Below are positions 53,220-62,159 of a stretch of DNA of 64,000 nucleotides, piece after piece. The stretch spans positions 124,001-188,000 of the forward strand of contig JBDWCA010000011.1 in NCBI GenBank assembly GCA_039978075.1, in the 5' to 3' direction. Within the stretch, counting starts at the first letter, position 1; every line of letters begins with the position of its first letter. The notes under the pieces were generated by a model that saw only the letters and a list, made by a program, of their open reading frames with translations, searched no databases and was not told where the DNA came from. The DNA comes from Anderseniella sp039978075 (lineage in GTDB: Bacteria > Pseudomonadota > Alphaproteobacteria > Rhizobiales > Aestuariivirgaceae). The position numbers and the translations under genes were made by a program.

Positions 53220-54248
53220 ATGGCCCGTGCAAACTTTCTCGATCTCCTGAAATCCCGTGACTGGCTGCTGGCTGACGGTGCCACCGGCACAAACCTGTTT
53301 GCCATGGGATTGCAGTCCGGCGATGCACCGGAATTGTGGAATGAAGACCACACCGACAGGGTTCGCGCTCTGCACCGAAATTTCATTGAGGCGGGCTCGG
53401 ACATTGTACTGAGCAATTCGTTCGGCGGAAACGCCTACCGGCTCAAATTGCATGATGCGCAAGACCGCGTGCACGAACTCAACATGAAGGCGGCCCAGCT
53501 TGCCCGTATGGAAGCGGACGCAGTGGATCGTCCGGTGATCGTGGCAGGCTCCATCGGCCCGACAGGGGAGATATTCGAACCGGTCGGAACGATGACCCAT
53601 GATCTGGGGGTTGCGGCGTTTGCCGAGCAGGCCCAGGCACTGGAGGCAGGCGGCGCGGATGTTTTGTGGATTGAGACTATTTCGTCTGAGGAGGAGTTCA
53701 GGTCTGCGCTCGAGGGGGCTCGCACGACCAGCCTGCCGGTGGTTGCGACCATGAGCTTCGACACCAATGGCCGCACCATGATGGGATTGACGCCGGCAGC
53801 TTATGCAGCTCTCGCGGCAGCGCAGTCGGCGGCCCCGGACGCCATTGGTGCCAATTGCGGCACCGGCGCGGCTGAACTGGTGGCAACCGTACTCGGCATT
53901 ACCGAAGCAGATGGCAATGCAGTGGTGGTGGCCAAGGGAAACTGCGGTATCCCGGCCTGGAAGGACGGCCACATCCACTATGACGGCACCCCTGAACTGA
54001 TGGCCGATTATGCCCGGCTGGCGGTCGATGCAGGGGCCAGGCTCATCGGCGGGTGTTGCGGCACAACCTACGAACATGTCCGCGCCATGCGCAATGCACT
54101 GGAGAACCATTCGCGTGGTGCCAGGCCCACGGTCGATCAGGTCGAAGCCAAACTCGGAAAAGTCTCCGCGCTGGCACACGGCACGGATACAGCCGCTGAA
54201 GGCGCCGCGCGCCGTGGCCGCGAAGGCCGGGGCCGCAGACGTGGCTGA
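53220..54248 (+). CDS. bmt: Betaine-homocysteine S-methyltransferase
   Basis: The 342-residue homocysteine S-methyltransferase has ADGATGTNLFAMGL near the N-terminus, zinc ligands in GANCGTG and GGCCGTTYEH, and a basic Arg/Gly-rich tail. The Rhizobiales-type enzyme moves a methyl group from glycine betaine to homocysteine. A SahR-like operator lies just upstream, which supports methionine-cycle control. Its relation to the second homocysteine methyltransferase at 60518 and to the MttB cluster is discussed separately. Confidence 0.87.
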   Translation: MARANFLDLLKSRDWLLADGATGTNLFAMGLQSGDAPELWNEDHTDRVRALHRNFIEAGSDIVLSNSFGGNAYRLKLHDAQDRVHELNMKAAQLARMEADAVDRPVIVAGSIGPTGEIFEPVGTMTHDLGVAAFAEQAQALEAGGADVLWIETISSEEEFRSALEGARTTSLPVVATMSFDTNGRTMMGLTPAAYAALAAAQSAAPDAIGANCGTGAAELVATVLGITEADGNAVVVAKGNCGIPAWKDGHIHYDGTPELMADYARLAVDAGARLIGGCCGTTYEHVRAMRNALENHSRGARPTVDQVEAKLGKVSALAHGTDTAAEGAARRGREGRGRRRG

Positions 54249-54359
54249 GGCGCGGCTGATGTGATCGAATTGCGGTCGCGCGCAGGCGTCTTCGAGCAAT
54301 ATTTTCGCCAGACCTTGTTGCGACCTTGCAAATCGGCGCAGAAGGCCTACCAAGGATGA

Positions 54360-56033
54360 ATGCCTGACGCTTTAGCAGACAAACCGGATTCTGGTCCGTC
54401 CTCCGCCTTGGGGGTCCCGGTCTTCCGGGCAGTCTGGTTTGCCAGCATGAGTTCGAATTTTGGCGGTCTCGTGCAGGCGGTCGGCGCATCGTGGTTGATG
54501 ACCACACTGACCGATTCCCCGCAGTACGTGGCCCTGGTTCAGGCATCTACTGCAATGCCCATCATGTTGTTTGCCCTGCTGGCAGGAGCCATTGCTGACA
54601 GTCTGGACCGCCGGCGGGTTATGATCTGTGCGCAGGCGTTCATGTTAGTCGTTTCTGCGCTCCTGGCCATTTGTGCATGGTACGGCGTACTGACACCCTG
54701 GCTTTTGATTGGTTTCACCTTCCTGATTGGCTGCGGAACGGCACTGAACAATCCTGCATGGCAGGCCTCGGTTGGCGACATGGTACCCCGTGACCTGCTG
54801 CCTGGTGCGGTGGCCCTGAACTCGATGGGCTTCAATATCGCTCGCAGTGTCGGCCCGGCCGTTGGTGGGGCGATCGTGGCGGCAGGTGGCGCGGCAGCCG
54901 CATTTGCCACCAATGCGCTCAGCTATATCGCCTTGCTGGCAGTGCTGCTGCGCTGGCGACCTGCCACTGCGCAAAGGACATTGCCGCGCGAACGGATTGA
55001 CCTGGCGATTTCAGCGGGAATTCGGTTCGTGGCCATGTCTCCAAACATCCGCGCGGTGTTGCTGCGAAGCTGTTTTTTTGGCATGTCCGCCGCGGCCGTG
55101 CCGGCCCTCCTGCCGGTTGTCGCCACAGGAATCATCACAGGTGGACCGCTGGTTTTCGGTACTTTGCTTGGCTCTTTCGGGGTCGGTGCAGTCGGCGGCG
55201 CCCTGTCCAGTGGGAGGTTACGCAAGAGGTACTCAACCGAATGGATCGTACGCGCTGCGTCCGTGGCGGTGCTCGTTGGCACCATCATTACCGGCGCCAG
55301 TACGCTGTTGCTGCTGACAATGCCGGCTCTGATGCTGGCCGGTGCCGGATGGGTGTTGGCGCTGTCCACGTTCAACGTGTCGGTTCAGATGGCCGCGCCG
55401 CGCTGGGTGGTTGCCCGCGCTCTGTCGATCTACCAGATGGTGACTTTTGGCGGGATGGCATTCGGCAGCTGGCTGTCCGGCTATGTGGCCTCACATTATA
55501 CTGTGCCGGTTGCACTGTTCGCCGCTGCAGCCTTGATGGCTGCTACCTCTCTGCTCGGTCTGGTCCGTCCATTGCAGCAGATCGAAAACGTCGACCTTGA
55601 TCCGCTCAACCAATGGCGCGAGCCGGCAATTGCGGTACCGCTGGAACCGCGTAGTGGCCCGGTGGTCATCACTGTCGAACATCGCATTGCCGAAGAAGAC
55701 ATCGTGGCCTTTCTGAATGTTATGAACGAGCGCCGCCGCATCTGCCGCCGGGACGGCTTCCTGCGCTGGACCCTGCTGCGTGACCTGGGCGACCCGCAAT
55801 TATGGATTGAACGTTTTCACGTTCCGACCTGGCTGGACTATGTTCGCGATGCTCAACGCAGGACCAAGGCCGATGTTTCAATTTTTGAACAGGTGGAGAA
55901 ACTCCATATCGACGGCGCACCTGCGGTCGTGCATCGCATGGTCGAACGCCAGCCGGGTTCTATGCCGACGGCCCAACCTCCGGGCGGCCGCGAACTTGCC
56001 GATCCGCTGACGGATGTCACCCGGGCGTCCTGA
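54360..56033 (+). CDS. MFS transporter (EntS-like) with C-terminal ABM-like domain
   Basis: The 557-residue protein has an N-terminal MFS_3 domain of 11-12 helices (about residues 20-410; the loop GAIADSLDRRRVMI after helix 2 is the family motif). A soluble C-terminal domain of about 120 residues follows: VVITVEHRIAEEDIVAFLNVMNERR... RDLGDPQLWIERFHVPTW, a dimeric alpha-beta barrel (ABM) pattern. It resembles EntS-type exporters. The fused domain is known in some family members but its role is unclear. It follows bmt by about 110 bp. AAGG precedes the ATG. Confidence 0.85.
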   Translation: MPDALADKPDSGPSSALGVPVFRAVWFASMSSNFGGLVQAVGASWLMTTLTDSPQYVALVQASTAMPIMLFALLAGAIADSLDRRRVMICAQAFMLVVSALLAICAWYGVLTPWLLIGFTFLIGCGTALNNPAWQASVGDMVPRDLLPGAVALNSMGFNIARSVGPAVGGAIVAAGGAAAAFATNALSYIALLAVLLRWRPATAQRTLPRERIDLAISAGIRFVAMSPNIRAVLLRSCFFGMSAAAVPALLPVVATGIITGGPLVFGTLLGSFGVGAVGGALSSGRLRKRYSTEWIVRAASVAVLVGTIITGASTLLLLTMPALMLAGAGWVLALSTFNVSVQMAAPRWVVARALSIYQMVTFGGMAFGSWLSGYVASHYTVPVALFAAAALMAATSLLGLVRPLQQIENVDLDPLNQWREPAIAVPLEPRSGPVVITVEHRIAEEDIVAFLNVMNERRRICRRDGFLRWTLLRDLGDPQLWIERFHVPTWLDYVRDAQRRTKADVSIFEQVEKLHIDGAPAVVHRMVERQPGSMPTAQPPGGRELADPLTDVTRAS

Positions 56034-56062
56034 GGCATAAACCTGAACGTCTCCAGAATGTT

Positions 56063-56101
56063 AGAGCAATTTTATGGGTTCGCTCGAACCCAGGTTGCTC
56101 T
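56063..56101. terminator. Large hairpin between convergent genes
   Basis: AGAGCAA ... GGGTTCGCTCGAACCC ... TTGCTCT forms an outer 7-bp and inner 7-bp stem. It ends at the stop of the cysteine-desulfurase-like gene and lies 30 bases past the MFS gene, so it is a probable bidirectional terminator. It could also be a REP-like repeat. Confidence 0.6.
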
Positions 56102-57353
56102 AGGCCAGCTCTTCCAGCTGCTCCAGCAGTGTGTCCACTTCTTCCGCCGTGTTGTAGTGCGCCAGGCCGATGCGCAGGACACCGCCATCCTTCATCAGGT
56201 TCATATGGTTGATCGGCTCCAGCGCATAATTGTGACCGGACCACAGGAAGGTGTTTTGATCCGCCAGCGATTTTGCCATGTCCTCAGGGTCCTTGCCGTC
56301 CACGGTGATGGAGACCGTCGGCACCCGCCGCGCCAGCGCATTGTCCGACGAGATGCCGCGCACCTTGACGCCCTTGATGGACGTAAGGCCGCCGATCATC
56401 TGCCTGGTCAGCGCCATTTCGTGGCCCATGGCGGCCTGCATGCCGGAAGCAATCCGGCTTCGAGACAGCGGAAGCCCCGCGTCACCGTCGCTCAGCGATG
56501 CGATGTATTCGATGGCACCGAGTGACGCCGCCAGGGTTTCGCGAGGTGCCGTGCCTGTCTCAAACTTGGCGGGGGAGCCATACTCAAGCGGGGGCCGTAC
56601 CTGGTAGGAGAACATGCTCTCAAGCAGATCACCGCGCCCGTACATGATGCCCTGGTGGGGACCGAAGAACTTGTAGGCGGACGAGACCAGGAAATCGCAG
56701 CCGATGTCCTGGACATCGATGATGCCGTGCGGGGCAAACTGCACCGCATCCACATAGCTGATTGCACCGGCGCTGCGCGCCTTGGCACACATGGATTTCA
56801 CGTCGTTGATGGTGCCGGTGCAGTTCGATGCATAACTTACGGCGACAATTTTGGTCTTGTCGCTCAACACCTTGTCCAGGGCATCGTCGGGAAACTCAAA
56901 TGTGTCGGTATCAAACTCGATCCATCTGACAGTGGCGCCGGTGTCAGCCGCCACGAGCAGCCACGGTGCCACATTCGCATCATGGTCCATCCGCGACAGC
57001 ACGATCTCGTCACCTTCACCGAGGTTCAGGGTTTTTTGCAGGTTACGCGACATGGCCAGCGTTATCGTGGTCATGTTGGCGCCGTAAAAGACGTCCGTGG
57101 TTGCAGGCGCATTGTAGAACCGGGCCGCTGCCTCATGCGCTTCGTCAAACAGTAACAGCGCTTTCTCGGAGGTCACAAAGGAACCGCCCAGATTGGCATT
57201 CTGTTCGATCATGGCGCGGTTGGCGCGGTCGATCACATGTTGCGGCACCTGGGTACCGGCCGGATTGTCGAGGTAAATGCGCGATTTCCCGTCGTCGGTA
57301 ATGGAAAGGGCAGGGAACTGGGCGCGGACGCCAGCAATAGAAAATCCGGTCAT
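56100..57353 (-). CDS. Cysteine-desulfurase-like PLP enzyme
   Basis: The 417-residue class-V aminotransferase fold protein has RIYLDNPAGTQVP at the start and the PLP lysine in DFLVSSAYKFFGPHQG. SYVDAVQFAPHG supplies the PLP Asp. It belongs to the cysteine desulfurase-like (VC1184-type) group, usually with no clear scaffold partner. It converges with the MFS gene. Substrate unknown: cysteine desulfurase, selenocysteine lyase or isopenicillin-epimerase-like activity are all possible. Confidence 0.83.
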   Translation of the reverse strand: MTGFSIAGVRAQFPALSITDDGKSRIYLDNPAGTQVPQHVIDRANRAMIEQNANLGGSFVTSEKALLLFDEAHEAAARFYNAPATTDVFYGANMTTITLAMSRNLQKTLNLGEGDEIVLSRMDHDANVAPWLLVAADTGATVRWIEFDTDTFEFPDDALDKVLSDKTKIVAVSYASNCTGTINDVKSMCAKARSAGAISYVDAVQFAPHGIIDVQDIGCDFLVSSAYKFFGPHQGIMYGRGDLLESMFSYQVRPPLEYGSPAKFETGTAPRETLAASLGAIEYIASLSDGDAGLPLSRSRIASGMQAAMGHEMALTRQMIGGLTSIKGVKVRGISSDNALARRVPTVSITVDGKDPEDMAKSLADQNTFLWSGHNYALEPINHMNLMKDGGVLRIGLAHYNTAEEVDTLLEQLEELA

Positions 57354-57565
57354 GACAATCCTGAATCAATGGCTTTCGGGGAGAGTGGTCTAGGTTGTTA
57401 AAGGTGCGCGGTATCAGCAGCTTAGTCAAGCAGGTGCCATCCTTTTGCACTGCACCAGTCGCAATCAGGCAGCAATTCGTCGCTAGTTCATGCGCATGCT
57501 TGATTCATTAACGGTTATGAATGTCTAATCATGTCGCGCACATGATCCATCTTGTGGAGAAGAAG

Positions 57566-58264
57566 ATGACTGAAGAAGACGATCTCGACCTGCGGTCTCT
57601 GGATGATGAAGAGCTTACCCAGCAAATGCACGACGACCTTTATGACGGTCTCAAGGAAGAGATCGAGGAAGGCGTCAATATCCTGCTTGAGCGCGGCTGG
57701 ACCCCGTACAAGGTTCTGACCGAGGCCCTGGTCGAGGGCATGCGCATTGTCGGTATCGACTTCCGCGACGGTATCCTGTTCGTGCCTGAAGTGCTGCTTG
57801 CCGCCAACGCCATGAAGGCGGGCATGTTCATTCTCAAGCCGTTGCTGGCTGAAACCGGCGCCCCGCGCGTCGGCAAAATGGTCATAGGCACGGTCAAGGG
57901 CGATATTCATGATATCGGCAAGAACCTGGTTTCCATGATGATGGAAGGCGCCGGTTTCGAAGTGATCAATATCGGCATCAACAACCCGGTCGAGAATTAC
58001 CTGGAAGCCATTGAAGAGCACAAACCGGACATTCTCGGCATGTCAGCCCTGTTGACCACCACAATGCCGTATATGAAGGTTGTCATCGACACCCTGAAGG
58101 AAAAAGGCATGCGCGATGATTACATCGTGCTGGTCGGCGGCGCGCCGCTGAACGAGGAGTTTGCCGCTGCCATTGGGGCAGACGCCTATTGCCGCGATGC
58201 CGCCGTTGCCGTGGAAACCGCCAAGGAATTCATGGCCCGCAAGCACAATCAGGTAACTGCCTGA
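57566..58264 (+). CDS. Corrinoid (B12-binding) methyl-carrier protein, MttC-like
   Basis: The 232-residue protein has an N-terminal B12-binding helical cap (about residues 30-95) and a C-terminal Rossmann B12 domain. KGDIHDIGKN carries His115, the lower-axial cobalt ligand, with LGMSALLTTTMPYM and LVGGAPLNEEFAAAIGAD forming the rest of the site. It accepts methyl groups from an MttB-type methyltransferase. The MttB-like gene (62152) is close but on the other strand. The start ATG 57566 with GGAGAAG is favoured over upstream ATGs. A strong terminator follows. Confidence 0.92.
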   Translation: MTEEDDLDLRSLDDEELTQQMHDDLYDGLKEEIEEGVNILLERGWTPYKVLTEALVEGMRIVGIDFRDGILFVPEVLLAANAMKAGMFILKPLLAETGAPRVGKMVIGTVKGDIHDIGKNLVSMMMEGAGFEVINIGINNPVENYLEAIEEHKPDILGMSALLTTTMPYMKVVIDTLKEKGMRDDYIVLVGGAPLNEEFAAAIGADAYCRDAAVAVETAKEFMARKHNQVTA

Positions 58265-58298
58265 GCCGGTAGTTCGACAGCGTTTCTATAGAACCAAT

Positions 58299-58332
58299 GC
58301 GCCTGCAGGCCCCATGTCTGCAGGCGCTTTTT
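58299..58332 (+). terminator. Rho-independent terminator after corrinoid protein
   Basis: The perfect 10-bp stem GCGCCTGCAG/CTGCAGGCGC with a 9-base loop is followed by TTTTT. Confidence 0.93.
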
Positions 58333-58501
58333 CGTATTCTATGGCACTTTTCTGCGGTTTTTAATTGCGCGCTCTGACTTGATCGATCGGCTTGTGAGGA
58401 ATTGCACATCGTCCTGATTACATTTCCGTCATCTTCAGTGACATCAACGTGATTGACACGACACACAAACAAACAAAACCAAAAAAAGAGGAAACACACC
58501 A

Positions 58502-58780
58502 ATGACTACCATCCGCAAAACAGCAATCGCTGCCGTCGCCGCCATCACCATCGCCGCCGCAATGGCATCCCCAGCTCAGGCCGGAAAGTTCAAGCACAAA
58601 CACTTCTGGGCAGGGCTTGGCACTGCCGCAGCCATCGGCGCAATCGGACATGGATACTACGGCTACGATCACGGCTATCGCGGTGGTCGTCACTATCGCC
58701 GCTCAGCGCGGCGCTGCGCTCGTCGTTTTGGCTGGCACACATGGCGCTGGGAGCGCTGCATGAGCCGCCGCGGTTACTGA
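58502..58780 (+). CDS. Small secreted His/Gly/Arg-rich protein
   Basis: The 92-residue protein has a signal peptide (1-27, ending AQA). A His/Lys-rich start (KFKHKHFW), a small hydrophobic stretch, a Gly-Tyr-His region (HGYYGYDHGYRGGRHY), and a basic tail with two Cys (RRCARRFGWHTWRWERC) ending in RRGY follow. Its general design resembles the secreted protein at 38883. It is inserted between the corrinoid protein and DUF1638 genes, with terminators on both sides. Function unknown. Metal or envelope binding is a guess. Confidence 0.72.
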   Translation: MTTIRKTAIAAVAAITIAAAMASPAQAGKFKHKHFWAGLGTAAAIGAIGHGYYGYDHGYRGGRHYRRSARRCARRFGWHTWRWERCMSRRGY

Positions 58781-58810
58781 TCTAGCAATTTGATCTCACC
58801 AGAGATTGTG

Positions 58811-58842
58811 CAAACGCCGCCGGGCTTTTCCGGCGGCGTTTG
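58811..58842 (+). terminator. Rho-independent terminator after secreted protein
   Basis: The perfect 13-bp stem CAAACGCCGCCGG/CCGGCGGCGTTTG has a 6-base loop and is followed by TCGTTTTC. It ends about 50 bases before the DUF1638 start. Confidence 0.85.
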
Positions 58843-58890
58843 TCGTTTTCGGCATCGCGGGGCCTCGCAGGCGCGGCTATACTGGTGTGC

Positions 58891-59532
58891 ATGAAACAAC
58901 TCGGCCCGGAAGAAAAATTTGAGTTCCGCAAGAAATCCGGTGATGTGCTGATTATTGCCTGCGGCGCGCTGGCGCGTGAAATGGTGGCACTGATCGAGAT
59001 GAACCGCTGGTCCCATCTCGACATTCAGTGCCTGCCGGCCATCTGGCACAATACGCCGGACAAGATCCCAGACGGCGTGCGCGATGCCATCCGCAAGGCC
59101 CGGGCAACCGGGCGCTATCGTGAAATCTTCATTGCCTATGGTGACTGCGGAACCGGCGGTCTGCTCGACAAGGTCATCGAGCAGGAAGGCGTAAAACGCA
59201 TTGACGGGCCGCACTGCTACTCCTTCTTTTCCGGAAACGACAAATGGGCCGCGCACCAGGATGACGAAATAACCGCCTTTTACCTGACCGACTACCTGGC
59301 CCGGCACTTTGACAAGCTGATCTGGGAAGGCTTCGGCATGGCTGCGCACCCTGAACTGCGCGACATGATGTTTTGCCATTACACCAAAGTGGTCTATCTG
59401 GCCCAGACCGAGGATGAAACCCTACAGAACATGGCAAGGGCAGCGGCGGAAAAACTGCAGCTTGGCTATGAGTACCGGTTTACCGGCTATGGCGATCTGG
59501 CAACGGACATGGCCAGGCTGGAGACAATCTGA
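58891..59532 (+). CDS. DUF1638 family protein (MttB-cluster associated)
   Basis: The 213-residue soluble protein starts at ATG 58891; a TTG upstream (58840) lies within the terminator and is rejected. It has DVLIIACGALAREM near the N-terminus, IAYGDCGTGGLLD in the centre, and MMFCHYTKVVYLAQT near the end. Conserved Cys residues suggest a metal or redox centre. DUF1638 genes recur beside MttB, corrinoid proteins and homocysteine methyltransferases, as here. A role in corrinoid methyl transfer or electron supply is inferred. Confidence 0.85.
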   Translation: MKQLGPEEKFEFRKKSGDVLIIACGALAREMVALIEMNRWSHLDIQCLPAIWHNTPDKIPDGVRDAIRKARATGRYREIFIAYGDCGTGGLLDKVIEQEGVKRIDGPHCYSFFSGNDKWAAHQDDEITAFYLTDYLARHFDKLIWEGFGMAAHPELRDMMFCHYTKVVYLAQTEDETLQNMARAAAEKLQLGYEYRFTGYGDLATDMARLETI

Positions 59533-59634
59533 ACGCAGATTGCAGGTCGACAAATCCACCATGCGGTTTCACAGTTCGAGCCATGGCGGCTATACCGTGT
59601 CCAAACTCCAATCAGTAATGAAGGCAGAAAGCTT

Positions 59635-60093
59635 ATGACCTGGAACGTTTACCTGTCGGGCGAAATCCACACCAACTGGCGCGAAGAACTTGAAGAAGGC
59701 GCGAGGGCAGCCGGCCTACCGGTCAGTTTCTCTGCGCCCGTCACCAATCACCCGGCGTCGGATGATTGCGGCGTCGCCATTCTGGGCGAGGAGCCCAACA
59801 AGTTCTGGCACGACAACAAGGGAGCCAATGTCAACGCTATCCGCACCCGCACGCTGATCGAAAAGGCGGATGTCGTTGTGGTGCGCTTCGGCGAGAAGTA
59901 CAAGCAGTGGAACGCGGCCTTTGATGCAGGCTATGCCTCAGCGCTCGGCAAGGCGGTTATCATCATGCACGGAGCCGATCACCAGCACGCCCTGAAAGAA
60001 GTCGATGCCGCCGCGCTGGCGGTTACCGAAACCCCGGCCCAGGTCGTGGACATCCTGCGCTATGTGATCAACGGCGAACTGAAGGGTTACTAA
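59635..60093 (+). CDS. YtoQ family protein
   Basis: The 152-residue protein has VYLSGEIHTNWREELEEG at the start and an NDT-like (nucleoside 2-deoxyribosyltransferase-like) fold pattern, with RFGEKYKQWNAAFDAGYA and KAVIIMHGADH. The family has no firm function. It is in the same orientation as DUF1638, 102 bp upstream, within the methyl-transfer region. It converges with GFA by 5 bases. Confidence 0.85.
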   Translation: MTWNVYLSGEIHTNWREELEEGARAAGLPVSFSAPVTNHPASDDCGVAILGEEPNKFWHDNKGANVNAIRTRTLIEKADVVVVRFGEKYKQWNAAFDAGYASALGKAVIIMHGADHQHALKEVDAAALAVTETPAQVVDILRYVINGELKGY

Positions 60094-60098
60094 CCCGG

Positions 60099-60521
60099 TC
60101 AGGTTTCAGGTTTGGCGTCCGAGTAATCATCACTGAGTGGCTCGCGAAATTCGCCGCCTGCGATTTCATAATAGTCACCGGCAAAATCACAGTAGATGTG
60201 GCCTTTGAGGGAAACGCCGAGCGGTGTGTCAAAAACCCCGGCGGCTATCGCAATACGGTCTGTACCGGCGGCTTTCCAGAACAGGGTCGATCCGCAGGTC
60301 GAACAGAACCCGCGCTTGTAGCCGGGGGTGGACTCGTACCATGCCAGACCATCCGTCGAGGTCATGGTCAACGCGGCATCATCACAACCGGTAGCACTCA
60401 TATAGTTGCCGGTCTGCTTGCGACACTGGACACAGTGACAGGCCACGACATCGCGCAATGAACCGGCGACTTCAAACTTTACGCCGCCGCACAGGCAGCT
60501 TGCCTTGTGTGATGTGCTCAT
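60099..60521 (-). CDS. GFA family protein (CENP-V/GFA domain)
   Basis: The 140-residue zinc protein has the GFA motif: SCLCGGVKFEV, CHCVQCRKQTG and FCSTCGSTLFW. This fold includes the glutathione-dependent formaldehyde-activating enzyme and many other zinc proteins. The start overlaps the homocysteine methyltransferase stop by 4 bp, so it is coupled to that gene. In a demethylation cluster, handling of formaldehyde adducts is attractive, but the family is broad and this is inference. Confidence 0.85.
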   Translation of the reverse strand: MSTSHKASCLCGGVKFEVAGSLRDVVACHCVQCRKQTGNYMSATGCDDAALTMTSTDGLAWYESTPGYKRGFCSTCGSTLFWKAAGTDRIAIAAGVFDTPLGVSLKGHIYCDFAGDYYEIAGGEFREPLSDDYSDAKPET

Positions 60522-61432
60522 TGTGTCTTCATGGTCGACAGGGCTGCAATATGATCAGGCGTGACGCCGCAGCACCCGCCGACAATCTGCGCGCCAGCCT
60601 GGCGCCAGCCCTGGGCGGCGACGGCAAAGTCAGCCGGGGCAATGTCAACGAACTGCCAGTCCGGCATGGTAAACTCGCCGGCTTCCGGATAGGCGCCGGT
60701 TGGTCCCGGCCAGTTGGCGGAAATAACTTCCAGCCCTTCAAGTATGGTATCGATCGGCGAGTGCATGATCAGGCAGGCATCCGGGTTGAAACGGGTCAGT
60801 TCGTTGACGATCGATTCCAGCAACTGCTCAGGGTGGTTGACGCCTGCCAGTGCACCGTCGCCCGTGCGTTCAACAGCAATGCCGACCCAGACCGGCAGGC
60901 CGGTATTGACGGCTGCTTCCACCGCCCAGCTTGAAAACTTCACGTCGCGCATCATTTCCATGATCAGCATGTCAGCGCCACAGGTCTTCAGATTGGCGGC
61001 TTTCGCATCGAACAGGCGGCGCACGATGTCGTCATCCCATGAGTAATTCGGATCAAAATCATCGGTGCCCTTGGACATCGGGCGCATGACGGAAATCGAG
61101 CCTGCCACACATACCGGGCGACCGGCCGCTTCTGCGGCCTCACGCGCCACGCGCATGGCGATTTTATCGGTTTCGATCATGTCGGAATCGCGGCCATGGG
61201 CGTTGAACATCAACGGGGCCGATGCATAGGTGTTGGCCGTGATCACCTCGGCGCCGACCTTGATGTAATCGTCATGCACCGCGCGCACCACGTCCGGGTG
61301 AGTAAGGTTTGCCTCAGCGCACCAAACATCTGAATCCATTTTCACGCCCCGGCGCTGGATATCTGTGCCGGTTCCGCCGTCCAGAATGACCAGGTCGCCA
61401 TTATCGAGTTTGGCCTTTATGTGTGCATACAT
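60518..61432 (-). CDS. Homocysteine S-methyltransferase family protein (second, divergent)
   Basis: The 304-residue protein has LVILDGGTGTDIQRRGV at the start and the Cys-Cys zinc motif VGGCCGVTPDH near the end. The first zinc-ligand position, NC in most members, reads MH (in CLIMHSPIDTI), so a His may replace Cys. It lies between the iron-sulfur protein and GFA genes in a minus-strand operon headed by MttB. Its methyl donor may be the methylated corrinoid protein, and the acceptor homocysteine or another thiol; this is inference. Confidence 0.8.
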   Translation of the reverse strand: MYAHIKAKLDNGDLVILDGGTGTDIQRRGVKMDSDVWCAEANLTHPDVVRAVHDDYIKVGAEVITANTYASAPLMFNAHGRDSDMIETDKIAMRVAREAAEAAGRPVCVAGSISVMRPMSKGTDDFDPNYSWDDDIVRRLFDAKAANLKTCGADMLIMEMMRDVKFSSWAVEAAVNTGLPVWVGIAVERTGDGALAGVNHPEQLLESIVNELTRFNPDACLIMHSPIDTILEGLEVISANWPGPTGAYPEAGEFTMPDWQFVDIAPADFAVAAQGWRQAGAQIVGGCCGVTPDHIAALSTMKTQ

Positions 61433-61472
61433 TCCGGTGTTCCTCCAGGCGGTAATCGTCTAGCTGATTGTA

Positions 61473-62159
61473 TCAGGAGTTGAGTGTCTCAGGATCGACA
61501 CCGCGCGCTTTCATGAAAGCGACCATATGGAAGCGGGTTTGCTCTGGCGAGTAGAAATACTCCTGGCCCACCGGGCAGGCATTGCGGGCCATGCATCCGC
61601 TCGTCCGGCAGCGATCACCTGCAGCCACGGAAAGATGAGCCGCACAGGCGGGAACATCATATCCGTCGGCTGAAAAGGCGCCGGCAGGGCAACTCGTCAG
61701 GCACGGCCTGTCCAGACAGCTGTCACACGGTGATGTGCTGACATTTGTGGGTGGAGGTGTGATTGCGTCGTCAAAGACGAAGGCGGCACGATAAGCGTGC
61801 CAGAGGCCAAATTTCGGATGTATGTTCATCCCCAAAGGGGATGTGTGCCCGGCACCTGCAGCACGCGCCCAGGTCAGGAACGGCGGATGCGGGCTGTCGA
61901 ATGGAAACAACGCCCGTGCCCCGAGCTCATCAGCGAGTGGGGCAAGCACGCCCTGCGTCCACTGGTCCATCAGGTCGTGTTCAGGATCGCGTTCCGATGC
62001 AAAGCGGTCAAACATCGCAGTTCCGGCATTGCCGATGAGAACCAGCGAGCGACCTGCAAACTCAACCCCAGTTGCTGCTTCCAGCCACCCCAGTACCTCA
62101 AAGCTCTCGGCGCGGATGCGCGTTTCAATTGCAGCCGCCGCGGGACCAGTATCAGGCAA
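61473..62159 (-). CDS. Iron-sulfur protein, QueG-like cluster pattern
   Basis: This protein of about 228 residues has a C-terminal pair of clusters: CDSCLDRPCLTSCPAG and CRTSGCMARNACPVG. They resemble the two 4Fe-4S sites of epoxyqueuosine reductase-type proteins. The N-terminal half (EVLGWLEAATGVEFAGRSLVLIG) is an uncharacterised domain. The start is a TTG at 62159, overlapping the MttB stop by 8 bases; longer ORFs run inside MttB. A natural role is reductive activation of inactive Co(II) corrinoid, like RamA/RACo, but this is inference. Confidence 0.72.
   Translation of the reverse strand: MPDTGPAAAAIETRIRAESFEVLGWLEAATGVEFAGRSLVLIGNAGTAMFDRFASERDPEHDLMDQWTQGVLAPLADELGARALFPFDSPHPPFLTWARAAGAGHTSPLGMNIHPKFGLWHAYRAAFVFDDAITPPPTNVSTSPCDSCLDRPCLTSCPAGAFSADGYDVPACAAHLSVAAGDRCRTSGCMARNACPVGQEYFYSPEQTRFHMVAFMKARGVDPETLNS

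Noticed and set aside
57354..57565. Possible cobalamin riboswitch before the corrinoid gene
   Set aside because: No B12-box or matching stem-loops could be seen.
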